Both the position numbers and the translations under genes were made by a program. Below the pieces are notes generated by a model that searched no databases, was not told where the DNA came from, and saw only the letters and a list, made by a program, of their open reading frames with translations. From NCBI RefSeq assembly GCF_006016075.1, contig NZ_CP040093.1:1303069-1367068 (forward strand): DNA of 64,000 nt. Reading direction: 5' to 3'. This DNA comes from Caloramator sp. E03. Its GTDB lineage: Bacteria; Bacillota; Clostridia; Clostridiales; Caloramatoraceae. Of this stretch, positions 1 through 9,743 are shown one piece after another; within the stretch, counting starts at the first letter, position 1; each line of letters opens with the position of its first letter.

Positions 1-260
<260 letters not shown>

Positions 261-992
261 TTACATCGTCATTGTAATTAGTATGCCAATTACAACTCCT
301 ACTATAATTGATAATGTAGAAAACACTCCTTTAAACAAATCCTTACTCTCTGGTATAAGTTCTCCACAAACTATATAAAGCATTGTACCTCCTGCAAATC
401 CAAGGCAAATAGTTATAAACGTTTTTGATATTTCTCCTAAAAAAGCACCTACATAAGCACCAATTGATGTTGGAAGAGCTGTTAAAGCCGTTAAGAGTAT
501 AATCTTAATCCTTGACAGCCTGCTCTTTAAAAGAGGTGATGCAACTGCAGCACCTTCTGGTATATCATGAAGGCCTATAACAATTGCAAGCTTAATACCA
601 AGGGTTTTTCCTCCCATAAACCCAGAACCTATTGCAAGGCCCTCTGGAAAGTTATGGGCTGCAAGTCCAAGTCCTAAAAGTAGAGCAGTTTTAACTGTGC
701 TGCCGTACTTTTTCATAATATGACTATTAGGAAGAGTTAAATCAAGTATAACAACAAATGTCACTCCTATAAATATTCCAACAAGAGTTGTATTCATTCC
801 TCCCATAAGTATAGCCTCTGGAATAAGATCAAAGGTTACAACAGAAAGCATAATGCCCCCTGCAATACCCATTATCATAGACATTAACAGAGTACTTGAT
901 TTTTTAAAAAGAGTAACCAAAACAGCCCCAAGCCCTGTTCCAACGCCACAAATAAACGTTGCAATAAATGTTACATATAAAATATTATTCAA
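261..992 (-). CDS. ZIP-family divalent metal transporter
   Basis: A 243-residue polytopic membrane protein with about eight hydrophobic segments. The two ZIP signature helices are visible, one with HNFPEGLAIGSGF near the middle and one with HDIPEGAAVASPL about 25 residues later; their His/Glu residues line the transport path for zinc or related metals (known for the family). The best start is TTG at 992, eight bases after GGGGAG; the nearby ATG runs into a stop. The CCCAAAAT/ATTTTGGG repeat at 1004-1038 partly covers this RBS, which may be chance. It lies between two small membrane proteins and the tRNA-modification gene, with no metal-specific regulator nearby. Substrate not determinable. 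Confidence 0.88.
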   Translation of the reverse strand: MNNILYVTFIATFICGVGTGLGAVLVTLFKKSSTLLMSMIMGIAGGIMLSVVTFDLIPEAILMGGMNTTLVGIFIGVTFVVILDLTLPNSHIMKKYGSTVKTALLLGLGLAAHNFPEGLAIGSGFMGGKTLGIKLAIVIGLHDIPEGAAVASPLLKSRLSRIKIILLTALTALPTSIGAYVGAFLGEISKTFITICLGFAGGTMLYIVCGELIPESKDLFKGVFSTLSIIVGVVIGILITMTM

Positions 993-1051
993 TTTTCCAT
1001 CTCCCCAAAATTTATATCTCTTTTAAATTTATTTTGGGAAGCATATATATA

Positions 1052-1666
1052 TTACCCTAAATTATATTCTTCGATAAAAGTTTTTATATACTCAATAGCA
1101 TCAGGAGAAAAAACGGCGTTATAGCAATTTTTATATAACATATAAAGCATTTGGTATTTTTTGCATCCGCCCTTTTTAACCATTAGGCAGTAAAATTTTT
1201 TATTTGGATAAGTTTCATGAAGATATTTATAGGCTTTCTTGTAAACACTCTTCATCTTTATAAAGCTGCTATCAAATTCAAAGAAACCCCTGCTTTTTTT
1301 GCCTTTATCCATTATAATTAAAATCTCAAAATCCCCTTGAGGCCTACTTGATACATCAACATACACTATCTTATTTGTATTTATTCCAATAGGAGATGCA
1401 AAAAGAGAATCTTTTATTTTAATTTTTTGGTTATTTATTGCAAATTCGAACTTATTATCGGATAGGCTTCTTATAATGTTAATTATAACTAATAAATCAA
1501 CAAAGGCTGCGTAAATGTAAGCAAAATAAACCTCCCAACCTATAAATATTCCTTCCCCATTTAACACATAAACCATATATGGCATTAAAACTCCAATAGA
1601 TGCTGATATTGCTATATCCCTTTTCCTTTTGGTTTCTTCCTTTTTAAGCTGCTTTTTTATCTTCAT
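1052..1666 (-). CDS. Uncharacterised protein with two N-terminal membrane segments
   Basis: A 204-residue protein that I do not assign to a named family. It begins with a Lys/Arg-rich stretch (MKIKKQLKKEETKRKRD), then two hydrophobic segments at about residues 18-35 and 47-65, followed by a soluble part rich in beta-prone sequence, probably cytoplasmic by the positive-inside rule. The soluble part has a Cys pair near KKGGCKKYQM and YKNCYN. ATG at 1666 is preceded by GAGGTGAAAGG. It lies 9 nt downstream of a similar small membrane protein, so the two probably form one operon. Function unknown. Confidence 0.75.
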   Translation of the reverse strand: MKIKKQLKKEETKRKRDIAISASIGVLMPYMVYVLNGEGIFIGWEVYFAYIYAAFVDLLVIINIIRSLSDNKFEFAINNQKIKIKDSLFASPIGINTNKIVYVDVSSRPQGDFEILIIMDKGKKSRGFFEFDSSFIKMKSVYKKAYKYLHETYPNKKFYCLMVKKGGCKKYQMLYMLYKNCYNAVFSPDAIEYIKTFIEEYNLG

Positions 1667-1675
1667 CCTTTCACC

Positions 1676-2050
1676 TCATTTTATACTTCCATCTCCTAAT
1701 ATCTCCTTTATAATATATCGGTCCTTTTTAACGTTTAATATATAAAAGCTTTTAGTCATTGTGTTAATTTTTATTATTATTGAGGTGTAAATAGCGCCTT
1801 CGTATTCTTTTACTGGTATTTTATAATTCTTTAAAAACGTATAAAAATAAATATTTTCCTTATCTCTTGATATTTTATAGCAAAATTTGAAAAGATAGTA
1901 TAGAAGTATTATAACATCAAATCCAATATTTACAATATTAACCCATAAAAAGCTTTTTTTATACATAAAAATCATATAAAAAATAATAACAGTAGAAACC
2001 ATGGCTGGGAAGATAAGATAAATAGAGTTTTTTAACCTATAACTTTTCAT
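1676..2050 (-). CDS. Small uncharacterised membrane protein
   Basis: A 124-residue protein, MKSYRLKNSIYL..., with two hydrophobic segments (about residues 9-27 and 33-55) followed by a short soluble tail with the pattern ISRDKENIYFYTFLKNYKIP. The layout, two transmembrane helices then a beta-rich tail, resembles the next gene downstream, and the two may be distant paralogues (inference). I chose ATG at 2050 rather than the in-frame TTG four codons upstream, because GGAGG lies 5-6 bases before this ATG. That RBS sits directly after the U-tract of the prfA terminator. Function unknown. Confidence 0.72.
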   Translation of the reverse strand: MKSYRLKNSIYLIFPAMVSTVIIFYMIFMYKKSFLWVNIVNIGFDVIILLYYLFKFCYKISRDKENIYFYTFLKNYKIPVKEYEGAIYTSIIIKINTMTKSFYILNVKKDRYIIKEILGDGSIK

Positions 2051-2061
2051 AATTACCTCCA

Positions 2062-2087
2062 AAAAAACACCACTAAACGTGGTGTTA
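2062..2087 (-). terminator. Intrinsic terminator of prfA, fused to the next gene's RBS
   Basis: Inverted repeat AACACCAC/GTGGTGTT (2066-2086) with a 5-nt loop, read on the minus strand and followed by seven T. The stem includes the prfA stop codon. The T-run is followed at once by GGAGG of the downstream gene, so any read-through RNA would place that RBS beside the hairpin. Confidence 0.8.
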
Positions 2088-3146
2088 TTCTCCTAATTCT
2101 TTTAATTTTTCTGCCTGATCTGCTGTAATTAGTGCATCTATTACCTCGTCCATATCCCCGTCAAGGAAAGCTTCAAGCCTGTATAGGGTAAGGCCTATTC
2201 TATGGTCTGTTACCCTTCCCTGTGGAAAATTGTATGTTCTAATTCTCTCACTTCTGTCACCACTACCAACCTGGCTTTTTCTCTCCTGTGCTATTTCAGC
2301 CCTTTGTTTTTCCATTTCCATCTCATAAAGTCTTGCCTTTAAAACCTTCATAGCCTTTTCCTTATTCTTAAGCTGGGATTTTTCATCCTGGCATGTAACA
2401 ACAAGTCCTGTTGGAATATGGGTAATTCTAACAGCCGAGTCAGTAGTGTTAACACACTGACCTCCATGACCAGATGCTCTGTAAACGTCTATTCTTAAAT
2501 CATTTGGATTTATTTCAATCTCAACGTCCTCAGCTTCTGGAAGAACAGCAACAGTTGAAGCTGAAGTATGAATTCTTCCTCCTGCTTCAGTTTCTGGAAC
2601 CCTTTGAACTCTGTGAACTCCACTTTCATACTTTAGTCTGCTATAGGCTCCTTTACCCTTTACCATAAATATTACTTCCTTAAAGCCACCAAGATCCGTT
2701 GGATTTGAAGACATTATTTCAACCTTCCAGTTGTGTCGTTCTGCATACCTTGTATACATTCTAAATAAATCCCCTGCAAAGAGAGCTGCCTCTTCTCCTC
2801 CTGTGCCTCCTCTAATTTCAATAAATACGTTCTTTTCATCGTTAGGATCCTTAGGCAGCAGTAGAACTTTAAGTTCACCTTCAAGTTTAACTTTAGCTTC
2901 TTCAAGCTCCTTAAGTTCCTCTTCAACAAGCTCCTTCATTTCTTTATCGTTTAAAAGCTCCTTATCCTCTTCTATTCTTTTTATAACATTCTTATACTCC
3001 CTATAGGCCATAACTATCTCTTCAAGGGAGTTATGTTCCTTACAATATTTTTGAAATAGCTGAGGATCTGAAATAACTTCAGGATCACTTATTTTCTTTG
3101 AAAGCTCATCATATTTTCCTTCTATAAAATCTAATTTATCAAGCAT
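2085..3146 (-). CDS. prfA: Peptide chain release factor 1
   Basis: A 353-residue class I release factor that recognises UAA and UAG stop codons and triggers peptidyl-tRNA hydrolysis in the ribosome. The GGQ loop is visible in [16 protein letters not shown] (around residue 227); this Gln is methylated by PrmC, whose gene lies about 1.1 kb upstream in the same direction. The codon-recognition PxT element appears as PET in [17 protein letters not shown]; the middle residue varies among RF1 proteins. Length and domain order are normal. ATG at 3146. The order DUF1385-prmC-prfA is a common clostridial arrangement, here interrupted only by the chromate transporter pair. Confidence 0.97.
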   Translation of the reverse strand: MLDKLDFIEGKYDELSKKISDPEVISDPQLFQKYCKEHNSLEEIVMAYREYKNVIKRIEEDKELLNDKEMKELVEEELKELEEAKVKLEGELKVLLLPKDPNDEKNVFIEIRGGTGGEEAALFAGDLFRMYTRYAERHNWKVEIMSSNPTDLGGFKEVIFMVKGKGAYSRLKYESGVHRVQRVPETEAGGRIHTSASTVAVLPEAEDVEIEINPNDLRIDVYRASGHGGQCVNTTDSAVRITHIPTGLVVTCQDEKSQLKNKEKAMKVLKARLYEMEMEKQRAEIAQERKSQVGSGDRSERIRTYNFPQGRVTDHRIGLTLYRLEAFLDGDMDEVIDALITADQAEKLKELGE

Positions 3147-3230
3147 ATTAATTCCCCACTTTACCTCTATAGTTTCACAATTTTATATTATAGCATAATA
3201 CTTAATCAATGAACAAGAAATGTTTTGGTA

Positions 3231-3749
3231 TCAATAAAAAATTATTCCAAGAACTGCTGAAATTATAAGAACTAATATAGGATCCATCTTCTTTATAAAC
3301 AATATTCCAAAGGAAAATATAAAGATAAAAAGACTTTTTAAATCTAGTACATTACTTTTAGTAACCGAATAGGCTGCTGCCAATAGCAATCCTAAAACCG
3401 CAGGCCTAATACCTAAAAAAGCAGCTTTAACTTCTTTTTTGTCATAAAACTTTACAAAAAAAGTTGCAATTAAAATTATCATCAAAAAAGAAGGCAATAC
3501 TATTCCTAAGGTTGCAGCTACACTCCCTATAAATCCTGAAATTTTATAGCCTACAAAAGTTGCAGAGTTTATTGCAATAGGCCCTGGAGTCATTTGGGAT
3601 ATTGCAAGTATATCTGAAAACTCTTTTAGATTTAAGTAATGGTTTTTATCAATTATCTCCCTTTGAATAAAGGGAAGCATTGCATAGCCTCCTCCTATAG
3701 AAAAAGCTCCTATCTTTGCAAATATAATAAAAAGCTTAATTATTAGCAT
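3231..3749 (-). CDS. Chromate transporter family (CHR), short subunit B
   Basis: A 172-residue half-size CHR protein with about six hydrophobic segments. It shows the family's N-terminal FAKIGAFSIGGGYAMLPF and SQMTPGPIAINSATFVGY motifs. In short-chain CHR systems two homologous half-proteins with opposite topology form the transporter (known for the family); the partner overlaps upstream by 14 nt (3736-3749), a sign of translational coupling. The start codon is ATG at 3749 after AAGGGGG. The true substrate is uncertain: the family is named for chromate efflux, but many members are unassigned. Confidence 0.9.
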   Translation of the reverse strand: MLIIKLFIIFAKIGAFSIGGGYAMLPFIQREIIDKNHYLNLKEFSDILAISQMTPGPIAINSATFVGYKISGFIGSVAATLGIVLPSFLMIILIATFFVKFYDKKEVKAAFLGIRPAVLGLLLAAAYSVTKSNVLDLKSLFIFIFSFGILFIKKMDPILVLIISAVLGIIFY

Positions 3750-4281
3750 CCTTATTCCCCCTTACCCTTGAAACTATAATCCCTGTCACTGCTGAAAATA
3801 ATATTATAAGTATAGGATCAATTTTTATAAAGAAAGTAAGGACAAAAGCAGCTAATGTAATAACATACCAGTATGATTTTATATTACTACTCTTTCCGAT
3901 TTTATATACAGAAAAAGAAATAAGGGCTGCAACAGCTGGACGTATGCCACAAAATGCTCTTTCTACTATTTTGAGGCCCATAAATCTTGTAAAGAAAATA
4001 GCTATAATGAGTATTGAAAAAAAGGAGGGTGCAACACATCCTAATGTTGCAAAGACTGAACCTAAGACCCCCTTTTTTCTATATCCTATAAAAGTTGCCA
4101 TGTTAATAGCTAAAGCTCCTGGAGTTGATTGTGAAACTGCAAGTATGTCAATAAACTCATCTTTTTCTATCCACCTTTTCTTATCAACGACCTCAGACTG
4201 AATCAGGGGGACCATAGCATATCCTCCCCCTAATGTAAAAGCACCTATCTTTGCAAATACATAAAATAAATCTAAAAGCAT
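3736..4281 (-). CDS. Chromate transporter family (CHR), short subunit A
   Basis: A 181-residue half-size CHR protein, paralogous to the next gene downstream: compare FAKIGAFTLGGGYAMVPL and SQSTPGALAINMATFIGY with the equivalent motifs there. About six hydrophobic segments. ATG at 4281 follows GGAGGATGTGAT. It lies one base after the prmC stop and overlaps the second CHR gene by 14 nt, so prmC and the CHR pair are probably one transcript. Likely exports an oxyanion or another anion; substrate inferred only from the family name. Confidence 0.9.
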   Translation of the reverse strand: MLLDLFYVFAKIGAFTLGGGYAMVPLIQSEVVDKKRWIEKDEFIDILAVSQSTPGALAINMATFIGYRKKGVLGSVFATLGCVAPSFFSILIIAIFFTRFMGLKIVERAFCGIRPAVAALISFSVYKIGKSSNIKSYWYVITLAAFVLTFFIKIDPILIILFSAVTGIIVSRVRGNKDANN

Positions 4282-4282
4282 A

Positions 4283-5131
4283 TCACATCCTCCATCCTAA
4301 AACAGCTCTATCATGCCCTGCTAAATCCTTAAAACATAAAGTTTTATAAAATCCACTGTTCTTTAGAATGTTTTGAACATCATATCCTTGGTCATGACCT
4401 ATCTCGTAAGCTATAAAGCCATTATCTTTTAAAAAGGGCATAGACTCCTTTGTAATATTTTTATAAAAATAAAGTCCATCCTCTCCTCCATAAAGAGCCT
4501 CATAAGGCTCGTAATTTTTAACATCTTCCATAAGATTAGGTATTACTTCGCCTCTAATATATGGAGGATTTGAAACTATAACATCAACCTTACCATATAG
4601 TTCTTTGCTAAGACCTTTTAATATATCTGACTTTAAAACAATAACTTTCTCTTCAACTCCATTTAATTTTGAATTTTCTTTTGTTACTTCAAGGGGTATA
4701 TCCATTATATCAAGGGCATAAACTATAGCATCCTTTTTGTATCTTGCAATGCTAACTGAAATTGCCCCACTTCCACACCCTACATCAACTATTATTGGAG
4801 ATTTTATATCTTTTACATTCTCTAAAACTTTTTCTACCAGTATTTCAGTATCAGGCCTTGGGATTAATACTCCTTCTTTAACCTTAAAATTTAGGGACAT
4901 AAACTCCTTATACCCTGTTATATAGCTTACTGGTTCACCTTTTTTTCTTCTTTCAATCTTTGATAGGAATTTGTTTAATACATCCTCTGAAAGTTCCTTA
5001 TCCCTATTTATATATAAATATACTCTGTCTTTTTCTAATAGATTGCTTAATAGAACCTCAGCATCAAGCTGAGGCGTACTTGAATTATCAAGCATTCTTT
5101 TTGCAAGGTTTAAAGCTTCATATACCTTCAC
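4283..5131 (-). CDS. prmC: Release factor glutamine N5-methyltransferase
   Basis: A 282-residue SAM-dependent methyltransferase that modifies the GGQ glutamine of RF1 and RF2. An N-terminal helical domain (about residues 1-80) is followed by the Rossmann catalytic domain with the SAM loop VDVGCGSGAIS (about 115-125) and the substrate-binding NPPY motif in VSNPPYIRG (188-191). The start is GTG at 5131, 12 nt after GGGGA, overlapping the 3' end of the DUF1385 gene by 14 nt. Its substrate gene prfA is just downstream on the same strand, which supports the assignment. Confidence 0.95.
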   Translation of the reverse strand: MKVYEALNLAKRMLDNSSTPQLDAEVLLSNLLEKDRVYLYINRDKELSEDVLNKFLSKIERRKKGEPVSYITGYKEFMSLNFKVKEGVLIPRPDTEILVEKVLENVKDIKSPIIVDVGCGSGAISVSIARYKKDAIVYALDIMDIPLEVTKENSKLNGVEEKVIVLKSDILKGLSKELYGKVDVIVSNPPYIRGEVIPNLMEDVKNYEPYEALYGGEDGLYFYKNITKESMPFLKDNGFIAYEIGHDQGYDVQNILKNSGFYKTLCFKDLAGHDRAVLGWRM

Positions 5132-6053
5132 TTATTTCATCATTCCCCTTTTGTAAATTATCATCATAAATTACTGCCTTAAGAGCCTTAATTGCAACCT
5201 CAAGCTGAGATCTGTCAGGTTCTCTTGTTGTCATCTTCTGGAGCAAAAGCCCAGGTTTTATAAATATTTTTATAAGTTTGCTGTCGGATCTTCCAAAATA
5301 CTTTAATATCTCATAAGATATTCCTGCAACAAGCGGAAGAAGTATAATTCTTGATAATATCCTGTAATATAAATTAGGCCAGCCCAGAAAGCTAAATATA
5401 AATATGCTTACAACCATAACTATAAGCAAAAAGTTGGTTCCGCATCTTGGGTGAAGAGTCGAAAATTTTTCAGCATTTTCAGGTGTTAATTCAAGCTCAT
5501 TTTCATAACAATATATACTTTTATGTTCTGCTCCATGATATTGAAATACCCTTTGTATATCTTCCATATTACTAATAAAATAAAGATATGCAAAGAATAA
5601 TACAAGCCTTATTATCCCTTCTAAAAAGTTTATTATAATTGAATTGCCATTAATTTTTTTTACTAAACTTGCAGTATATGTTGGAAGTATGAAAAAAAGC
5701 CCTATAGCTATTGCAAAGGATATTAACATAGTAATACCCATCAAAATGCTATCTGCTCTATCGCCAAAGATTTTTTTCATAAATCTATCGAAGGAACTTT
5801 CCTCTTCTTCATAAAACGATGCAGAATAGCTTAATGTTTTCAGCCCTGCTGCAAGAGAGTCAAAAAGAGATACAGCCCCTCTTATTATTGGGAGAGAAAA
5901 TATCTTATTTTTCTTTGCAATAGGTATGCTATCTTCAACTTTAACCTCAATTTCCCCATCTGGCCTTCTTATTGCAACTGCTATTTTATCCTTTCCTCTC
6001 ATCATAACTCCCTCAATAACAGCTTGACCCCCAATATCTGTCTTTTTAGGCAT
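5118..6053 (-). CDS. DUF1385 (YqhQ-like) integral membrane protein
   Basis: A 311-residue membrane protein of the DUF1385 family (Bacillus YqhQ), function unproven. The N-terminus shows the diagnostic DIGGQAVIEGVMMRG sequence, then a soluble segment, about four transmembrane helices (about residues 95-125, 145-165, 210-245), the conserved YHGAEHKSIYCYE histidine motif and HPRCGTNFL. These conserved His/Glu/Cys residues suggest a membrane enzyme or metal site (inference). It overlaps prmC by 14 nt and follows DUF3006 and tdk; this neighbourhood is conserved in Clostridia. ATG at 6053 after GGTGATATA. Confidence 0.93.
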   Translation of the reverse strand: MPKKTDIGGQAVIEGVMMRGKDKIAVAIRRPDGEIEVKVEDSIPIAKKNKIFSLPIIRGAVSLFDSLAAGLKTLSYSASFYEEEESSFDRFMKKIFGDRADSILMGITMLISFAIAIGLFFILPTYTASLVKKINGNSIIINFLEGIIRLVLFFAYLYFISNMEDIQRVFQYHGAEHKSIYCYENELELTPENAEKFSTLHPRCGTNFLLIVMVVSIFIFSFLGWPNLYYRILSRIILLPLVAGISYEILKYFGRSDSKLIKIFIKPGLLLQKMTTREPDRSQLEVAIKALKAVIYDDNLQKGNDEISEGI

Positions 6054-6085
6054 TATATCACCCTACCTTCTTAACATTTAAAAAG

Positions 6086-6295
6086 TTAGTCCTCCCATAA
6101 TTCTAAATACTTCTGACTCCTTTTTCTTAATCTTTCGGTTTCTTCTTTATCTATAGCTATTTTACCATTTATTATTATAACATCTCCCTCTTTTGCATCT
6201 TTTGGAAGCTTTTCAATATTAATATTAAATACTTCTCCATTCAAATTTACTGCAACAGCAAATTCCCCCTCAAACCTGTCTATAACAGCCTTCAT
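6086..6295 (-). CDS. DUF3006 small protein
   Basis: A 69-residue protein, MKAVIDRFEGEFAVAVN..., of the DUF3006 type: a short beta-rich domain with the family's IDRFEGxxAV opening and a basic C-terminal helix (EETERLRKRSQKYLELW). I chose ATG at 6295, preceded by AAGAGGTGAAAG, rather than a longer reading that would run into tdk. It begins 4 nt after the tdk stop, so it is co-transcribed with tdk and the DUF1385 gene. Function unknown; the fold suggests a small OB-like or RNA/protein-binding module (inference). Confidence 0.85.
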   Translation of the reverse strand: MKAVIDRFEGEFAVAVNLNGEVFNINIEKLPKDAKEGDVIIINGKIAIDKEETERLRKRSQKYLELWED

Positions 6296-6299
6296 ACTT

Positions 6300-6911
6300 T
6301 CACCTCTTTTGAGATTTTTTAGCTTCGTATTCTTCTTTATGATTAAAATAGCACTTTGGACATAAAGACTCATACTCTATATTGTCTTCTTTATCTATTG
6401 CTATTTGTTTTCCTTCAAATACAAATTGACCATTTATCTTTCTTCCATTTAAAAGTGCTTTTTTGCCACATTTACATATAGTTTTAAGCTCCTCAATGCT
6501 ATGCGCAAGCAAGAGAAGCCTTTCACTTCCCTCAAATCCTTTCATCTGAAAATCAGTCCTAAGCCCATAGCATATAACTGGTATATCCATCTTAACAGCT
6601 ATTGAAAAAAGCTGATCTATTTGATCTCTTTTAAAAAACTGTACCTCATCAACTAATATGCAATCAACCTTTCCTTTATCCTTAATCCATTTATCAACTA
6701 TTTCATATATATCTTCATAATAATCAAGATACAAATCAACTTCCCTCGTAACCCCAAGCCTTGAAACAACCTTATTTCCACCCTTAGTATCAGTCTTTGG
6801 CTTTATAATTATAACCCTCATTCCTCTTTCTTCATAGTTGTAAGCAACCTGAAGAAGGTTTGTTGATTTTCCACAGTTCATTGCACCATATCTAAAATAG
6901 AGCTTGCTCAT
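6300..6911 (-). CDS. tdk: Thymidine kinase, type II
   Basis: A 203-residue salvage enzyme that phosphorylates thymidine with ATP. The P-loop GAMNCGKS is at residues 9-16, the Mg-binding/catalytic DEVQFF at 88-93, and a structural zinc site is formed by Cys146, Cys148, Cys184 and Cys187 (CKC...CPKC). Length is typical of the tetrameric type II enzyme. ATG at 6911 follows AAGGGGGATTTAT. It is first in a run tdk-DUF3006-DUF1385-prmC. Upstream is a 550-nt gene-free stretch full of dispersed repeats, so the run probably starts at its own promoter near 6950. Confidence 0.96.
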   Translation of the reverse strand: MSKLYFRYGAMNCGKSTNLLQVAYNYEERGMRVIIIKPKTDTKGGNKVVSRLGVTREVDLYLDYYEDIYEIVDKWIKDKGKVDCILVDEVQFFKRDQIDQLFSIAVKMDIPVICYGLRTDFQMKGFEGSERLLLLAHSIEELKTICKCGKKALLNGRKINGQFVFEGKQIAIDKEDNIEYESLCPKCYFNHKEEYEAKKSQKR

Positions 6912-7013
6912 ATAAATCCCCCTTAGAATTTGTATTAAACTTAATATTATTCTATACCTTTAAAGCCCAACAGTCCAATAAAAATTTTTTGTTTAAAATT
7001 CGGATAAAATCTA

Positions 7014-7292
7014 GGGACGGTTAGTGTGAAAAAGTTTTCTCCATCCTTGGTGCCTGGGAGAGTTCCGAAAAATAGCACATTAAAATTTGCTGTACAAGCC
7101 AAGGGACGGTTACAAGCCAAGGGACAGTTACTTATTTTATATACAATATCTGCAAAATTAGGGGTACATGCATAAAATATTTTATCTATTATTTAATATA
7201 ATAATTAACCGTCCCTGCTGTTGCCTTTGACAAGCCTAAAACTTTTTCATGCCGTCGTTGTGGCTACTTTTAGTCATGACCTGTTACTTATT
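7014..7292. repeat. Composite dispersed repeat, copy 1, in the 6912-7464 gene-free stretch
   Basis: This stretch holds no gene. It contains GGGACGGTTA (7014-7023), a degenerate GGTGCCTGG half palindrome (about 7049), a second GGGACGGTTA (7103-7112), and a 95-bp unit bounded by GGGACAGTTACTTATT (7121-7136) and TAACCGTCCC (7206-7215). It ends with the core TTTTTCATGCCGTCGTTG, a small TGGCT/AGTCA hairpin and CTGTTACTTATT (to 7292). Near-copies occur at 25902-26128 and 58663-58885. Confidence 0.9.
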
Positions 7293-7328
7293 ATCTATAA
7301 TTAATCAACTAAAATTCTGGAATATTTG

Positions 7329-7344
7329 GGGACAGTTACTTATT
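7329..7344 (+). repeat. Solo terminal motif GGGACAGTTACTTATT
   Basis: A single 16-bp copy of the terminal motif of the dispersed repeats, one base different from GGGACGGTTACTTATT. Confidence 0.85.
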
Positions 7345-7407
7345 AATTATAATTAAATAAATATTTTCTATATTAAAATCAGATTTAAACTATCAACTAT
7401 ACAATTA

Positions 7408-7456
7408 AAAAAGGCTTTTAAAAATGATGGGCTTCATCACTTCTAAAAGCCTTGTT
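7408..7456 (-). terminator. Intrinsic terminator of the chemoreceptor gene
   Basis: Inverted repeat AAGGCTTTTA (7411-7420) and TAAAAGCCTT (7444-7453), followed on the minus strand by a T-rich run. Confidence 0.75.
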
Positions 7457-7464
7457 TAATTCAG

Positions 7465-9471
7465 CTATAATTTAATTACATTCAGGGCCTCTTTAAGTTT
7501 ATTTGCACCTTCAAGGTTTTCATGGGATATCTTACTAACTTTTTCTATCTCGTTTACAACATTTTGCGTTTTATTTGCAATATTTTCTGTTCCAATAGCT
7601 CCTTCGTTTACAATCCTTGCTACATCCCCAATAGCCTTAACTATATCTGATACTGATTTTGTTGCTTCTACAATCTGAACTCTAATTTCTTCCATATAGT
7701 TTGCAATAGTATCAGAATCAGTATTATATTGACCTGCAAGTTCTATAAAAGCATTATAATCATATATTACATTGTTTTCAATAAAATCAAGTATCTCACT
7801 TCCACCGTCTGCAAGATTTTTAACCGAATTGTTAACAACTTCAACTACTTTTTGTATATCTTCTGCTATTTTAGAAGATTCCTCGGCAAGTTTCCTAACT
7901 TCATCTGCAACAACTGCAAAGCCTCGCCCTGCTTCTCCTGCCCTTGCTGCCTCAATTGCCGCATTAAGTGCAAGAAGGTTTGTTTGATTCGTAATACCAA
8001 TTATAGCATCTGCTAATTCATTTATTTTCTTTACCTGTTTTGAATCTTCAATAGCTTTTTCTAAGTCATCTTTTACTTTTTGATATACTTTAAGTGCATT
8101 ATCTTTGGAATCTTTTGTTCCATTTTCTATTAATTCTGCACCTTCTTTTATTTCATTTACATGTTGTGCTACCTTCTCAATTTTCTGCTTTATTTGCTCA
8201 ACATTTGAAAGTATCGCATCAGAAGTTGCAGTAACTTCCTCTGTTGAAGCTGATGTTTCTTCCATTCCAGCTGCTATCTGTTGAGTTGTAGCCATAGTTT
8301 CATCTGCTTCAAATTTTAAAGAATCAACAGTGCTATTCACATTATTAGCATTCATTTCTATTGTATCTGAAATTTCAAGTATTTTTTCTACTATATCCCT
8401 TATCTGCTTTCTAAGATTTGCTACTGAATTTGCAATATGCCCAACTTCTCCTTTGTATTTTAAAAGCTCATCATATTCTTCTTTATTATTTAGTTCAAAA
8501 TTTGAAGTTTCATCTATTAATTTTACTATTCTTTTAAGTGGCTTTGTAAACTTATCAACAAAGAAATATGCTAATAAACCAGCTATAATACCAATAAATC
8601 CAAAAATAGAAAGCAATAAATATATTATTTTATTAATTGGTGCCACTATCTCACTTTTATCTGCAGCAGTAACAACAATCCATCCTGTTGTCTTTGTAAA
8701 ACTATAGGCAGCTATTTTATCTACACCTTTGTAATTATAACTAACTACATCCATTGATACTTTTTGACCTGATTTTGTTTTTTCTACTATTCCTTTTATA
8801 ACATCATTTTCAACTGGTTTTCCTATTTTTTCTTTATCCTTATGATAAACTATATTTCCTTTTTCATCCACAATGTATGTATAGCCTGATTTTAAACCTG
8901 CAACACCTTCATCTTTAACAAATTTTGAAAGACTGCTACATTTTACTGCACATGAAACAAATCCTTTTACGTCTCCATCTATTATTACTGGATAAGTAAT
9001 CATAACAATAGGCTCTCCTGTTACTTTTGAGGCTAAAACTTCACTAACAATTGGTTTTTTATTATTAAATGTATCAGAAGTATATTGTCTATCCTTAAAA
9101 CTTTTTCCTATAAGCGTTCTATCATTACCCGCAACATCAGTTCCATTTTTATCTACTAAGAAAATTCCTGCTATATTATCAACACTTTTTGCGTGTCTAT
9201 CAAATATTTTATTAATTGATTCGGCATCCCCTTGCCCCAAAAGAAAATTTATAACATCGTTTGATTCTGCTAATCCATGAAGCTCAGATATCTCCTTTTC
9301 AATAAGAACATCTATCTTTTCAGCTTCTGAATTAGAAATATTTAACATCTCATCCTTTATTCTACCATTAATGTTTTCTTTAACCTTATAATTTGTAGTT
9401 ACACCCATTAAAATCATAGCTGAAACAAAAATCGTTAGTATCAATATTGTTATTTTTCTCCTCATAGTCAT
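7465..9471 (-). CDS. Methyl-accepting chemotaxis protein with periplasmic-side Cache domain
   Basis: A 668-residue transmembrane chemoreceptor. Order: short basic N-terminus; TM1 (about residues 5-26); extracellular double-Cache-type sensor (about 30-280, with [12 protein letters not shown] and [15 protein letters not shown] strands); TM2 (about 283-306); HAMP; long coiled-coil signalling domain with the highly conserved tip [17 protein letters not shown] and [18 protein letters not shown]. Cache domains usually bind small metabolites; the ligand here is unknown. ATG at 9471 (a second in-frame ATG lies two codons later) follows GGAGGTGGGG. It stands alone between repeat-rich gaps with its own terminator; no che genes are nearby. 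Confidence 0.95.
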   Translation of the reverse strand: MTMRRKITILILTIFVSAMILMGVTTNYKVKENINGRIKDEMLNISNSEAEKIDVLIEKEISELHGLAESNDVINFLLGQGDAESINKIFDRHAKSVDNIAGIFLVDKNGTDVAGNDRTLIGKSFKDRQYTSDTFNNKKPIVSEVLASKVTGEPIVMITYPVIIDGDVKGFVSCAVKCSSLSKFVKDEGVAGLKSGYTYIVDEKGNIVYHKDKEKIGKPVENDVIKGIVEKTKSGQKVSMDVVSYNYKGVDKIAAYSFTKTTGWIVVTAADKSEIVAPINKIIYLLLSIFGFIGIIAGLLAYFFVDKFTKPLKRIVKLIDETSNFELNNKEEYDELLKYKGEVGHIANSVANLRKQIRDIVEKILEISDTIEMNANNVNSTVDSLKFEADETMATTQQIAAGMEETSASTEEVTATSDAILSNVEQIKQKIEKVAQHVNEIKEGAELIENGTKDSKDNALKVYQKVKDDLEKAIEDSKQVKKINELADAIIGITNQTNLLALNAAIEAARAGEAGRGFAVVADEVRKLAEESSKIAEDIQKVVEVVNNSVKNLADGGSEILDFIENNVIYDYNAFIELAGQYNTDSDTIANYMEEIRVQIVEATKSVSDIVKAIGDVARIVNEGAIGTENIANKTQNVVNEIEKVSKISHENLEGANKLKEALNVIKL

Positions 9472-9544
9472 CTTTTATCCCCACCTCCAGTTTTACTATA
9501 TTTATCGTTCTTCGACAAAAAAACTTAACCCTTTGGTACCCTTT

Positions 9545-9560
9545 GGGACGGTTACTTAAT
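9545..9560 (+). repeat. Terminal motif GGGACGGTTACTTAAT, downstream flank of the RAYT gene
   Basis: Copy of the dispersed terminal motif. Read on the RAYT coding strand it is TAAGTAACCGTCCC, downstream of the gene. Inverted partners lie upstream of the gene at 10746-10760 and 10856-10871. Confidence 0.85.
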
Positions 9561-9743
9561 TTTTCTATAATTAATTAAAATTAAAAATCTAACCTTTAAA
9601 TAAATTTTTTTACTATTTTTTTATAAGATTTAAGAATAATTAATAACTTTATCATAGCTTGTCCACTTATATAACATATTCTTACTTCAATACCATTTAT
9701 TTTTCTTTTCATTCAATTGACTTCTAATAAAAATAATATTATT

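Noticed and set aside
1004-1038. CCCAAAAT/ATTTTGGG repeat before the ZIP gene as a metal-responsive RNA switch
   Set aside because: Only eight mostly A/T pairs with a long loop and partial RBS overlap; too weak to claim.
2474-3006. Open frames opposite prfA and similar long antisense frames elsewhere
   Set aside because: They lie wholly within strongly conserved genes, lack RBS sequences and encode low-complexity Ser/Leu-rich peptides.
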